From positions 46,175-110,174 of the forward strand of contig JAYEVG010000052.1 of assembly GCA_036346395.1 (NCBI GenBank): a DNA stretch of 64,000 nt, given 5' to 3'. The position numbers and the translations under genes were made by a program. Below are positions 34,035 to 45,463 of this stretch, one piece after another (position 1 is the first letter of the stretch; every line of letters starts with the position of its first letter). Origin of the DNA: Hsuehochloa calcarea. Lineage: Eukaryota; Streptophyta; Magnoliopsida; Poales; Poaceae. Under the pieces are notes generated by a model. That model searched no databases. It was not told the DNA's origin and was given only the letters and a program-made list of their open reading frames with translations.

Positions 34035-37000
34035 TGTAATACTCGAAAAATAAATAAATAAATAATAATAACGTCTTAAGGGGCGGTGCGTAATTAATCA
34101 AATGGTATCGTGAAAATAGGATAATTGAGTTTTAAGAGCTATATAAATAGATTGTGGGTTTCTAGAAACCTAGTAGTTCTTTATTTTTTTTTTCCTCCTG
34201 CCTTGACCATATTTTTCCGCTAGCCATTTTCTCATCGCTTGCGCGCATTGCTTGAGCGGCTAACTGCGCGTGGAGTCTCATTGCCGGTCATCTTCTTGCG
34301 TGAAGAAGCGGCCGAGCGAACTCTTTGTCGCGTGGGCCTTGCCGCGTGGGCGCCAGCGAAGCCCATTGCCATGTTCTTTGTTCTTGCGTATTTCCTTGTG
34401 GCGAACCTGTTGTTCTTTGCTGCGTGGTTTTTCGCCAAACCGGTGCATGTGAGTGTACTTAATTACGTAGCATTGATCCTACATGCATGCGGACCATTAG
34501 AACTAAGTTAACTAGCTTAGCAAATTCGTTTGGTATGCTTTAGTAGGATCTGATTCTTCTTGACTAGTAAATTTGTGTTCCTTTGTTTGCTTGGTGGTAC
34601 TTGTTACTTTGTATAGTAAATAGAGAGGTTAATTAGTTAATACTAATTAGTAGTTAATTAACTTGGCGTGGCATCTTGCCTTGGTTGCCTTTCGGTTTGC
34701 TTGCTTTGAGATATCAATTAACTTGGTAGTAGTATTTTTGTGCATGCATAAATAAGTAGAGATCCGATTTACGGAGGGTAACGATCTGTAGGTTTGTTTC
34801 CTCTCTGTTTTACTAATGTATTTAGAGATTAGAATAGGGATTAGAGAGCGGTTTAAAACTTTCTAGTCGAAGTAGGTTAATAGATCGATTAACTTTGCTG
34901 TTACGTTGAGCGATTTATTGGGTACCTTAATGACAAATTTTGAAAATATCATCTACTAGTTAATTGTAGATAATTTCGATATCTTTCTATAGAATATTTA
35001 AACATGTCAATCGGACTAGTATAATTCGAGTTATGATTTTCGGAAGGCTCTGTCATTGTGGTTGTCGTATTTGGTATTTGTTTTGGTAGATCGGATATTA
35101 AAAATAGTAAATCCACTAATTAGAGTTTTTGATCTACATGAAAGATGTAGATAATTGTCCAATGGTTCTGTAGAATCTAAGAACACGCATTTTGGTTGGA
35201 TAAAACAAAAGTTATGAATTTAGTAAGACTGCTGTTCGAGCGGACAGATCGGTTTTTCTGGGCTAAAAGCGGAGGGTTAGATGATTTAATTAGAAGACTT
35301 TGTAATCTAAGAAAATGTGGAGAATTTTATGAAGAATCCAGAACAGGGTGGTTTGTCGTGATCGGACTTTTGAGTCAAAAGTTACGTTCGTTTTAGTACT
35401 AAGTCGACAATAGGTAACTTTTGATGCAGGAGGCGTGGTAGATTTGGGGGCGTGTAGGGCGATGTCGATTGATTGTTGTTCTTATGATGCTGTAGCTTGT
35501 ATTGAAATTTGTGTATATAATGTAGGAGGCGTCGTGCTTGTTGCCATCTTCTAGTCAAATCGTGCGTCGCAACTAGTAAAGGCAAGTGCATGGTGAGCGG
35601 TGATCAATGATGATCATTTGTGATTCTTTATCTTCTATTACCATTATTGTTGTGCTTTTATTTTGTTTAATTGCAAACAAAGAATTGGTATGTTTATATC
35701 TTTGTTGACAAGCATGATGGAAAGTTGGATATGATGTTTATGATGGAGTTGCATTTTCATACATAAGCATCTTTGCATATGGCGGTGATCATGAATGATC
35801 ACAACTCCACGGAGTGGAGGAGGTCCCGATCCTCATGGAGGAGCGGGCTTGAGAGTGAATGTTGTCGTGAGCATTCACTCATGCTATCTGATATCTGTGA
35901 AAGAAGTGCATGTGGACATGTAGATTAGATTTGCATTGATACATGAGATTAATGGATGTGAATCAAAGAGAAGATAAGCGCATGGGAATATTAATAGAAG
36001 TACCTATGATGATAATGAAGTTATTGAATCTTTGTTGATTTATTATTGTTCGTTGTTTATGGATGTGTTTCTTTGAGTCGTGGACTCACCCTTGCTCTAT
36101 TGTTGTCTTTAGGTGATCTTGAGGACTTGTGGCGAGGCGAGTAGAGCACATGGGCAACATATGATCATTGCCATAAGAATCTTTTCATTCAAAATTGGAT
36201 TACTCTTGGACATGTTAGGGTTGAATAAAGTTTAGGACAACGTTTGGACTAGACTATTTGCTTTAATAATTTGGATTCATTGGTTGATGCTATTTTGAAT
36301 TTATTTACGGTTTTATTCCACTTGATTATTTATTATCGTTTGAACCATAATTATGCATGTTCTTTTGTGATCTATGGACATGTTTATCGTTATTTCCTTC
36401 TTTGTAATTTTATAGTGTGTCGATAATTATTAGTTTGAAAGGGAAGTTAGTGGCATTCGGGCTCGGTGTTGAAATTTGGGTGTTCTGATTGGTATCGATG
36501 CATTGATACATGAGATTAATGGATGTGAATCAAAGAGAAGATAAGCGCATGTGAATATTAATAGAAGTACTGTGATGATAATGAAGTTATTGAATCTTTG
36601 TTGATTTATTATTGTTCGTTGTTTATGGATGTGTTTCTTTGAGTCGTGGACTCACCCTTGCTCTATTGTTGTCTTTAGGTGATCTTGAGGGGCCAGAATG
36701 GCGAGAGCGAGTAGAGCACATGGGCAACATATGATCATTGCCATAAGAATCTTTTCATTCAAAATTGGATTACTCTTGGACATGTTAGGGGTTGAATAAA
36801 GTTTAGGACAACGTTTGGACTAGACTATTTGCTTTAATAATTTGGATTCATTGGTTGATGCTATTTTGGACTGTTTACCTGGTTTTATTCCACTTGATTA
36901 TTTATTATCGTTTGAACCATAATTATGCATGTTCTTTTGTGATCTATGGACATGTTTATCGTTATTTCCTTGCTGTAATTTTATAGTGTGTCGATAATTA

Positions 37001-37623
37001 TTAGTTTGAAAGGGAAGTTAGTGGCATTCCAGGCTCAGTGTTGGGCTGGGGTGTTACAGTTGGTATCAGTGCATTGATACATGAGATTAATGGATGTGAA
37101 TCAAAGAGAAGATAACTGCATGGGAATATTAATAGAAGTACCTGTGATGATAATGAAGTTATTGAATGCTGTTGATTTATTATTGTTCGTTGTTTATGGA
37201 TGTGTTTGCTGAGTCGTGGACTCACCCTTGCTCTATTGTTGTCTTTAGGTGATCTTCGAGGACGCCGTAACTGAGAGCGAGTAGAGCACATGGGCAACAT
37301 ATGATCATTGCCATAAGAATCTTTTCATTCAAAATTGGATTACTCTTGGACATGTTAGGGGTTGAATAAAGTTTAGGACAACGTTTGGACTAGACTATTT
37401 GCTTTAATAATTTGGATTCATTGGTTGATGCTATTTTGAATTTATTTACGGTTTTATTCCACTTGATTATTTATTATCGTTTGAACCATAATTATGCATG
37501 TTCTTTTGTGATCTATGGACATGTTTATCGTTATTTCCTTCTGTAATTTTATAGTGTGTCGATAATTATTAGTTTGAAAGGAAGTTAGTGGCATTCGGGC
37601 TCGGTGTTGGGTGGGGTGTTACA
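34035..37623 (+). repeat. 3' LTR of element X (3.6 kb)
   Basis: It starts TGTAATACTCG right after the polypurine tract and ends GTGTTACA at the TCAAC duplication. It differs from the 5' LTR mainly by having one tandem module fewer. Confidence 0.93.
35932..37623 (+). repeat. Three tandem modules of about 570 bp inside the 3' LTR of X
   Basis: Modules start at 35932, 36499 and 37070 (TGCATTGATACATGAG). The boundary at 37050-37070 again reads LTR-end plus PBS (GTGTTACAGTTGGTATCAG). The final module ends at the LTR terminus with no PBS. Confidence 0.9.
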
Positions 37624-38621
37624 TCAACATAACCAAAACTCAAAATGATGAATTAACTAATCGACCAATATCGGCCCTTACGATAAGCGATGCGAGAAAA
37701 ATCATAATTAAATATCTATAACTCGAATGACTTGAAACTAGTGCTCAAATACTCTTAACGTAACAGAGCTACGAAACTCTAGTTGGTGGGGTTCTTTGAT
37801 TCGGCCAAACCAGTGGTCTAAACAACCGTTGAAAACAAGCGCGAGATATCTGTCGAATCTGACCTGCAGTAAAGAACACGGCATAACTTTTACTCTACAG
37901 ATCCAATTGAGATGATCTTTATCAACTCAGAAAGATACTTTCAAGGTCTACAAAAACCTAGTTGGGTGGAAGTTCTGAATCGACTCTAACTAGATCAAAA
38001 GCGAGGGCAAACCGACGGTTCCAACTTCTCGAGCGGAGAGCAGACGGCGCGATTAAAATTCATATCTCCTAAACCGTAAAGTGGAATCAAGTGATCTCAG
38101 TGCCAAAAGAAATATAACGACATCAGAAACAAAACTCTAGAAGACGAAAATACCAGATTCGGCCTTTAAGTAAATCATAATGGCCCGACAAGAAAATCTG
38201 CCAAATCACGTCGGCTCCCTAGACAGTCGCGGTAAAACTACCATATCTCCTAAACCGTAACTTCAAATGAGATGATCTTGGTGCCAAAAGAAAGCTAAGA
38301 CCAAGGGCTACAACTTTCTAAGAGGTGAGAAGATCAGAAAACGTACGGAACTTACCCAAATCTGATGAACAAAAGCGGCGCGCGGGGAAGGTGGAAGTGA
38401 CGGCTCCAAGTGGGGAAAGGGAAAAGAGGAGTGGGGCTAGGGTTTTGGGGGGTGGGGTTCCCCCCTTATGGCCGGCCAAACACATGGGCTTCCCACAGGC
38501 GCGGCCATGTGCCAGTTGTCGAATAAAAGTGAAAAACCCCTATTTTTCTCGAATTTCTATTCCTTTCTTTGCATTTTCTCCTCATTGAATCTCTAATTCA
38601 GATCCATTTAGGTGTATTACA
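37624..38621 (-). repeat. Y-family LTR, second part
   Basis: Continues 23917-24877 after the X insertion. It matches 44470-45463 of the intact Y LTR and ends GGTGTATTACA at 38621. A pyrimidine tract follows (TTCTACCCTTA), the polypurine tract of the antisense element. Confidence 0.85.
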
Positions 38622-41600
38622 TTCTACCCTTATGCAATTCGACCGAATTCTACCAATGAAACGAATACGATTAAAAATATCACGAATTGCAATCAACGAA
38701 TTAGCACATATCGAAGCGAGCGAGGTCTAAATACTACTCGCACATGCGAGACTCTATACTGAAGTGGCCTCTCTCGGACTAGAGAAACCACAACACAAAA
38801 ATGTAACACGATGGTGACCTAACGCTCAACTTTGAACTTTCTAGGTTCACTCATTAGAAGAGGATCGAAGGTAAGACCTTACTTGACGGTCAACGTCTTT
38901 TACTAAATCTCAAACTTTGAATGGCTCATTTGCTCGCTCATTGAGAATACAACAGAGCGTTGTGTACTTGCGAATGAACCCAAGGCGGACAAAGCGATAT
39001 GCTAACTTCCCAATTTACGCAAGTTTAGGGAGCGAAGAGAATACAATTGGAAATAGAGAGTCCTCATCGCATCCACGCAATGCTAACTCTCCACCAAAAA
39101 GGTAAAATCCCAAAATTTGACATTTCAACACGAAAACAAATCTATTTTCTAGATAGGCGGTTCACGAATGAACACCACGACGACTAAAGAAGAAACCACT
39201 CGAATGCCCAAATTAAATACTTCTTTTGGTTTATGCGAATTAAAATGAATCATACATGCCAACACAACGCCAACTCATATTGCGGAAACAACGATCAACA
39301 ACACATAACTCAAGCGAAATCGAAAACGCTTCACTAGCGAGAAACATCCATTTCCTCAGTTTCCCTTTTAGGAGTAAAACTTCTCTCGAACCTTGGAATT
39401 AGAATTCATCGCATACCACATGAGCTAAAACCTTTTAATTGAACATCCTCAAATTATGCTCAAACTGAAATACATCATTAACACCATTGTGAAGAGGCTC
39501 CATTGAATCCTCCAATTACTCTAGGCATCTCATTCTACTAATCAACATTAATTTGATTGAAGGTACCCAAAGCGCCACAAAATAGATCCCACACAGTCAC
39601 ATTACCTCTACTTTTCAAGAACAACTCAGAATCCTCAGTACACACGCTCATGTACTACATCAGAAAAATTCTATCAATGATCATTCCCTTTGCTCAGAAA
39701 CTCTATTATCCACTTTCTTTACACACACTCATTGTGTGACCAAAGGTCTAACATAAAAATGTAAAACCAGATTCAACCTCTAAGACTCTTACAATGAACT
39801 TACGGTATACTTGATAGGAAATTATTTGATCGGATAACTAAAATTCCTGGAATCCAAACAATATCCTCAATCATTAATATCAACATTCCTCACTAATCAA
39901 GTAACTGCCTAATGTGATTAGCTTCACCAAACTTGAACCCACTAAACCACACTATTCCATTTCACCCACACGACCGCAACATACACATTCGCAAGACTCT
40001 AACTAATTGACCAAGTTCTAAACTTTTGAATATTTCAATATTCCACCGACATGAACAAGGGTTCTTGAATTACAATTCACTATTGGTTTTACTAGTTGTA
40101 ACAACATAATCAATTTTACCTCAACGACCATCATTGCTTTTGGATCCAATTCTCTACAAGATCTACATCACAAAATCAATTCTTCCTCCAATGCTCTTGA
40201 AATAACTTACAACATCAGGTCTCACATCAACATATACTTGACCACTACTAACCGGATGCTACTGTATACCCCATAAGGTTTTGTAAAACAAATTGATGAA
40301 GTGGCAAATAAAATATATTTTTTTTTTAGGAAAAAATATTTTCTTTCATAACAAACATAAGGCCAGGAGAAATAGACAAATAACAAGGATCTCGGAAAAG
40401 CAAAAGCGGAGACCACAATTGAGGCACAAGTCCCACAAAAGAGAATATGAAATCTCAAATAAAACAAAGCACCACTTTTGAAAATCGAGAAACTCCTATG
40501 GGGCAAAAATAGAAAGTTTAGGCACACTTCAAGTAAACTGCGAGTTACAAAACTTGACTTCGATCTCGAATACTTCTACTTCACTCTTTCTTTAACAAAA
40601 AAGTAATTTTATTATTATAACGTCACGTTGCCCACTCAAACAAGAAAAGTTGTAAGACCAAATCACATGAATCACTTAAGAACCAATAAAGCTTTCCAGC
40701 AGGCCACTTGCTCAATCCAATCCCGGCTACTACATAAACCATGAACTACAAAAGATCACGGATGCAAAACTTGAAAATTTTCATTTGAGCGATACCACAG
40801 TGGCGATCAAATTACGTTCTTTATAAGAATCGACAACACACTACCAATCTATTCTCGATAATCTTACTAACATCGAGAATAATACACATTAATGAAAATT
40901 CATCATAGTCTACCCTTCCATTGTACAACTCTCTAAAAACTCACCAAATTATTTCATACTACTTTATCATCTAGTCCTCAAATCGAGAGTCCACCAAAAG
41001 CTTACAAACTACTACAACAACAACTTTATTTTAGCGAGATCAACTACACAAATCAAAATGTTATACCAAAACCCTTTTATTAGGGACATGCTATCGTCTA
41101 ACAATTCCACTATCATGAAAGCATAGGCCACCAATTAAATCCCAGTTCAACTCTTATAGATGATCAACACCAAGCGTCAACACACAATTGTTGCACTCCA
41201 ACCCTTTGTTGCTATCAAGCGGCTTCATCAAGAAATCTAGATGCTAACTACTTTTCTTTTCAAATCACATGAACAATCACAAATACATGTTCAACTGTCC
41301 ATCCTCATATTCATATTTGATTGCAAAATCCGACAAAACTTCCAAAATCATAGCCTTCCATCGATCAAAAAGTCTCAACAACTCTGCAACCAAATTCGTC
41401 CAATTATTCTAGTTAAAATAACTATCTAGAAACTCCTTCCATAATATAAAATCATCTAGTATCTACAGATAAGATAACTCCAATACCAATATCCACTATG
41501 GTAATAATCTAGCATCTCCCCAACTTTTCCTTCCCACACAGTAAGATTAATCCACTTAGACCAACTAATCCAACAAGTTTAGCAAAACTAAATAATTTTA

Positions 41601-43325
41601 ATGATCATACCAGTCATCAATGTTCTACAATTCTTAATAACTCCTTTTAATCCAATTAGGTATAGCCATACTATTAATCATAGTTCATCAAGAACTACCA
41701 CATGACACCATCAAGTTAATCAACTTTCCTTTCAAGGTTCTTGGTTAAGATTGATTATACACCACACTACAGACCCAACTTGATAACCCATACCATATCC
41801 ATTAATTTATTTAATTACAACCTTTAACTTAACCACAACAAGACATCGCTAAAGGGTTTTAATATTTTCTTTTATAACAGAGAAGCATTCAACTTCAATA
41901 CTCAAAATACCCAAAAGAAATACATTGGGTCAAAGCTTCCACATGTTAAAGGACTTGAAAAAGAAAACTTTCGTTATCCAAAATACCAAGCTAACAAATG
42001 AGTCATTTTTTCCCAACAAGAAAGCGGATCTCTCGTGAAAAGATCAACATTGCAAATTAACAACGTTCACAAGAAACAACAACGAGATCAACGATCGGAG
42101 AATAAATAATAACTTAATAGAACCAACAAAGACCAATGAAAATACATCAACTGCATTGTAAAGACCAATGAAAATACATCAACTCCATTGTAAATACTAT
42201 AACAGAATAATCAAATTCAAACTCAAGGAAGAAAATAACTTTTCTAAAGAAACATAACATCAACACACGTAACTAAGTTGCAGATGTAAACACTTCACCA
42301 CTATCATACAACCAACGGTGATATAACTTAGCCATGCCTATGGCCACAACCACAATCTCTACCTCTCGACTATCATGACCCATAGCAATCACATAATCAA
42401 ATCATAAGTAGTCGAACCAATTCATAACATAAATCATCAATACAACATAGCAGGCGTAAATGCGATACTCATCCCATTCCCATCCTCATGCACGGTGTGT
42501 CAAAATTTTAAGTTAATTAACCATTATCAAATTTTAGTTTATTTTACAAGACCTAAAACAAGTTTTAGCAATTTTAGGTTAAGCGAGTTATTAATCTATT
42601 TGTAATACCGGCTTTGCTCGTAGTGTGGCCCATGTGGCCCATGAGGAGTTGTGTGGTGGGATTAGTCCCACATTGCTTGTCTCAAGTGAGTTGTAGTAGT
42701 ATATAATGCTTGTTGGATCCAAGCGTAGCACCTCGGGTTAACCCTTTTACATGAAGCGAGGGCGAAAAGTGTAAGTGAGGTGCTATGTGTGGTGGTCCTT
42801 ACGGTGAAATTTGGGTATTGAGCCGATTTTGGGTCGGTGTTACAGATGGTATCGAGCATCAACCTTGCTGCAGGCGCGTGCGGACGGCGCGGGCATATGG
42901 CGCATGGCACATGTGGGCGGAGTGGACACATGGCATGGCATATGTCAAGACCTTTGGGCGCACGGGCGTGTCCGAGGGGTGGTTACAGGCATTTGCCGCG
43001 TATGCGGTATCTTTGCCGAGGGCGTCGGCCCTTAAGGGGTGAATGTAATACCCGCTGCTCGTAGTGTGGCCCATGTGGCCCATGAGGAGTTGTGTGGTGG
43101 GATTAGTCCACATTGCTTGTCTCAAGTGAGTTGTAGTAGTATATAATGCTTGTTGGATCAAGCGTAGCACCTCCGGGTTAACCCTTTTACATGAAGCGAG
43201 GGCGAAAAGTGTAAGTGAGGTGCTATGTGTGGTGAGTCATATACGGTGAAATTTGGGCATTGAGTCGATTTTGGGTCGGGATGTTATACTATTCACCACG
43301 GACACGAAGCAGCTCGATACCAAGC
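38622..43325 (-). mobile_element. Internal region of non-coding LTR element Y (LARD-like)
   Basis: It is bounded on the minus strand by a PBS (43306-43325, GCTTGGTATCGAGCTGC) and a polypurine tract (38622-38634). After removing the TRIM at 42601-43293 it is about 4 kb. No frame exceeds about 100 codons and I see no gag, RT or integrase motif on either strand. Only the approximately 130 bp leader next to the PBS matches element X. A decayed autonomous element is the alternative to a true LARD. Confidence 0.7.
42601..43288 (+). mobile_element. Complete TRIM element, 688 bp, TSD CTATT
   Basis: LTRs are at 42601-42844 (244 bp) and 43044-43288 (245 bp), starting TGTAATACC and ending GTTACA/GTTATA. 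The PBS TGGTATCGAGCA begins at 42847, and the polypurine tract TTAAGGGGTGAA is at 43032-43043. The internal region is 199 bp and non-coding. CTATT flanks both sides (42596-42600 and 43289-43293), and the interrupted Y leader reads through when the element is removed. It needs enzymes from another element to move. Confidence 0.93.
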
Positions 43326-45463
43326 TGTAACACCCATTTAACATTGAGCACTGGAATGCCACTAAACTACTATAACCATCTAATTTACATCAACTTACTA
43401 TAAAATTTCAGCAAGCATAACAACATTAAAACCCATCCACGGGTCGCATTAACACAAGCATAACACTATGACAATCATAGATAAATTAGACCTAGGAGCA
43501 TAGCAAAATAATTAACCAAGATTAACATAAACCAAGCATCTATGGTTATTCAATACCATCATGTCCTAGACAAAAATATTCATGTTATTCTAAAAGTTTC
43601 TCATGTCCAATGAATCAAATAATTGGGTGAAGTGCATGATTCCAAGTGTGCTAGCCCTTCCGAGTAAAACATCATCTTTGGTCACCTAAAAACAACAATA
43701 GAGCAAGAATGAGTCCAAGACTCAGCAAATACATAATAAAGCCATAAAAATAGTTTATTAACCATAATTAAAGTTATCATCATCATCCATTTAGTTAATG
43801 CCATTGTCATTCTCAAACAAACAAGCCATATTCCATATAGGTAAAGTTGCACAATTTAATAATTTACTTAGATATGCGAATGCATCAACATGCTCATGCT
43901 CATATGCATCTCATCGGTGATCTGGGGTATAGCGAGTGTTCACCGTCGATGACACACTCTATCCTTCACTCCCGTGAAGTCCCCACCAAAGTAGGATTTT
44001 ATCTAGAGCTCTCAGGACTAGTCATGTATCTTTCTCACCGACCTCAGGAATAGTTACATGACTTTCTCACCGACACAGCTCATGCAACCCCTGTCATGAT
44101 GAATGTAAATGATCGACATCTTTATTTATTCATCAACATAGTCCATCTCATTAACTCAATATCTCCTCCTCATTATCTCAATATCATAATCTCATTATCA
44201 TAATCTCATTCACTCAAGGTCATCAATATCATGTATAAGAATAAGCTGAACAAAAGCATAATAAATAGCATGATAAGTAATAACAATGATCATGGTGAAC
44301 AACCCATTGTTCACCACTCTACCATGTACTTGCCTTCCGTATTTGTGGCGAGTTAGGAGGCAACGGCGAATTTCTCCACCGCCCCACCGCCTACACAAAT
44401 ATTTATTGAAATAAGAATAACAAGACATGATGTTGCTACAAGCGTTTTACCATAACCCTCTATCTAATCAACATAACCAAAAACTCAAAATAGCGAATTA
44501 ACTAATCACCAATATCGGCCCTTCCGATCAGTGATGCGAGAAAAATCATAATTAAATATCTATAACTCGAATGACTTGAAACCAGTGCTCAAATACTCTT
44601 AACGTAACAGGCTACGAAACTCTAGTTGGTGGGGTTCTTTGATTCGGCCAAACCAGTGGTCTAAACAACCGTTGAAAACAAGCGCGGACATCATCGAGAA
44701 TCTGACCTGAAGTAAAGAACACGGCATAACTTTTACTCTACAGATCAATTGAGATGATCTTTATCAACTCAGAAAGATACTTTCAAGGTCTACAAAAACC
44801 TAGTTGGGTGGAAGTTCTGAATCGACTCTAACTAGATCAAAACGAGGGCAAACCGAGCGGTTCCAACTTCTCGGGCAGAGCGGGGCGGTACGCGATTAAA
44901 AATTCATATCTCCTAAACCGTAAGGTGGAATCAAGTGATCTCAGAGTGCCAAACGAAATATAACGACATCAGAAACAAAACTCTAGAAGACGAAAATACC
45001 AGATTCGGCCTCTAAGTAAATCATAATGGCCCGACAAGAAAATCGCCAAATCACGTCGGCTCCCTAGAGCAGTCGCGGTAAAACTACCATATCTCCTAAA
45101 CCGTAACTCCAAATGAGATGATCTCGGTGCCAAAAGAAAGCTAAGACCAAGGGCTACAACTTTCTAAGAGGTGAGAAGATCAGAAAACGTACGGAACTTA
45201 CCCAAATCTGATGAACAAAAGCGTGGCGCGGGGAAGGTGGAAGTGGCGGCTCCAAGTGGGGAAAGGGAAAAGAGGAGTGGGGCTAGGGTTTTGGGGTGGG
45301 GTTCCCCCTTATGGCGGCCAAACACATGGGCTTCCCCACAGGCGCGACCATGCCCAGTTGTCGAATAAAGTGGAAAACCCCTATTTTCTCGAATTTCTAT
45401 TCCTTTCTTTGCATTTTCTCCTCCATTGAATCTCTAATTACCGATCCATTTAGGTGTATTACA
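43326..45463 (-). repeat. Intact Y-family LTR (2138 bp)
   Basis: It begins TGTAACACCC next to a PBS at 43306-43325 and ends GGTGTATTACA next to a polypurine tract at 45464-45478 (minus-strand sense). One LTR thus has internal sequence on both sides, so it is shared between two Y units in tandem. Confidence 0.85.

Larger units (their letters stand above)
24878..37623 (+). mobile_element. Complete Gypsy chromovirus 'X' with giant LTRs (12.7 kb), TSD TCAAC
   Basis: The 5' LTR 24878-29078 (4201 bp) begins TGTAATACTC. The 3' LTR 34035-37623 (3589 bp) ends GTGTTACA. The PBS is at about 29079-29095, and the polypurine tract AAGAGGTAGAA ends at 34034. TCAAC flanks the element at 24873-24877 and 37624-37628, and the empty site CTAATCAACATAACC is preserved at 44464-44478. 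gag-pol order is gag, protease, RT, RNase H, integrase. The LTRs contain four (5') and three (3') tandem copies of a module of about 570 bp. Coding frames are broken many times. Confidence 0.95.

Noticed and set aside
38622..42600. Possible host gene in the approximately 4 kb AT-rich antisense region
   Set aside because: No frame over about 100 codons, no splice-linked coding pattern, and it is bounded by PBS and PPT of an LTR element, so it is the internal region of family Y.
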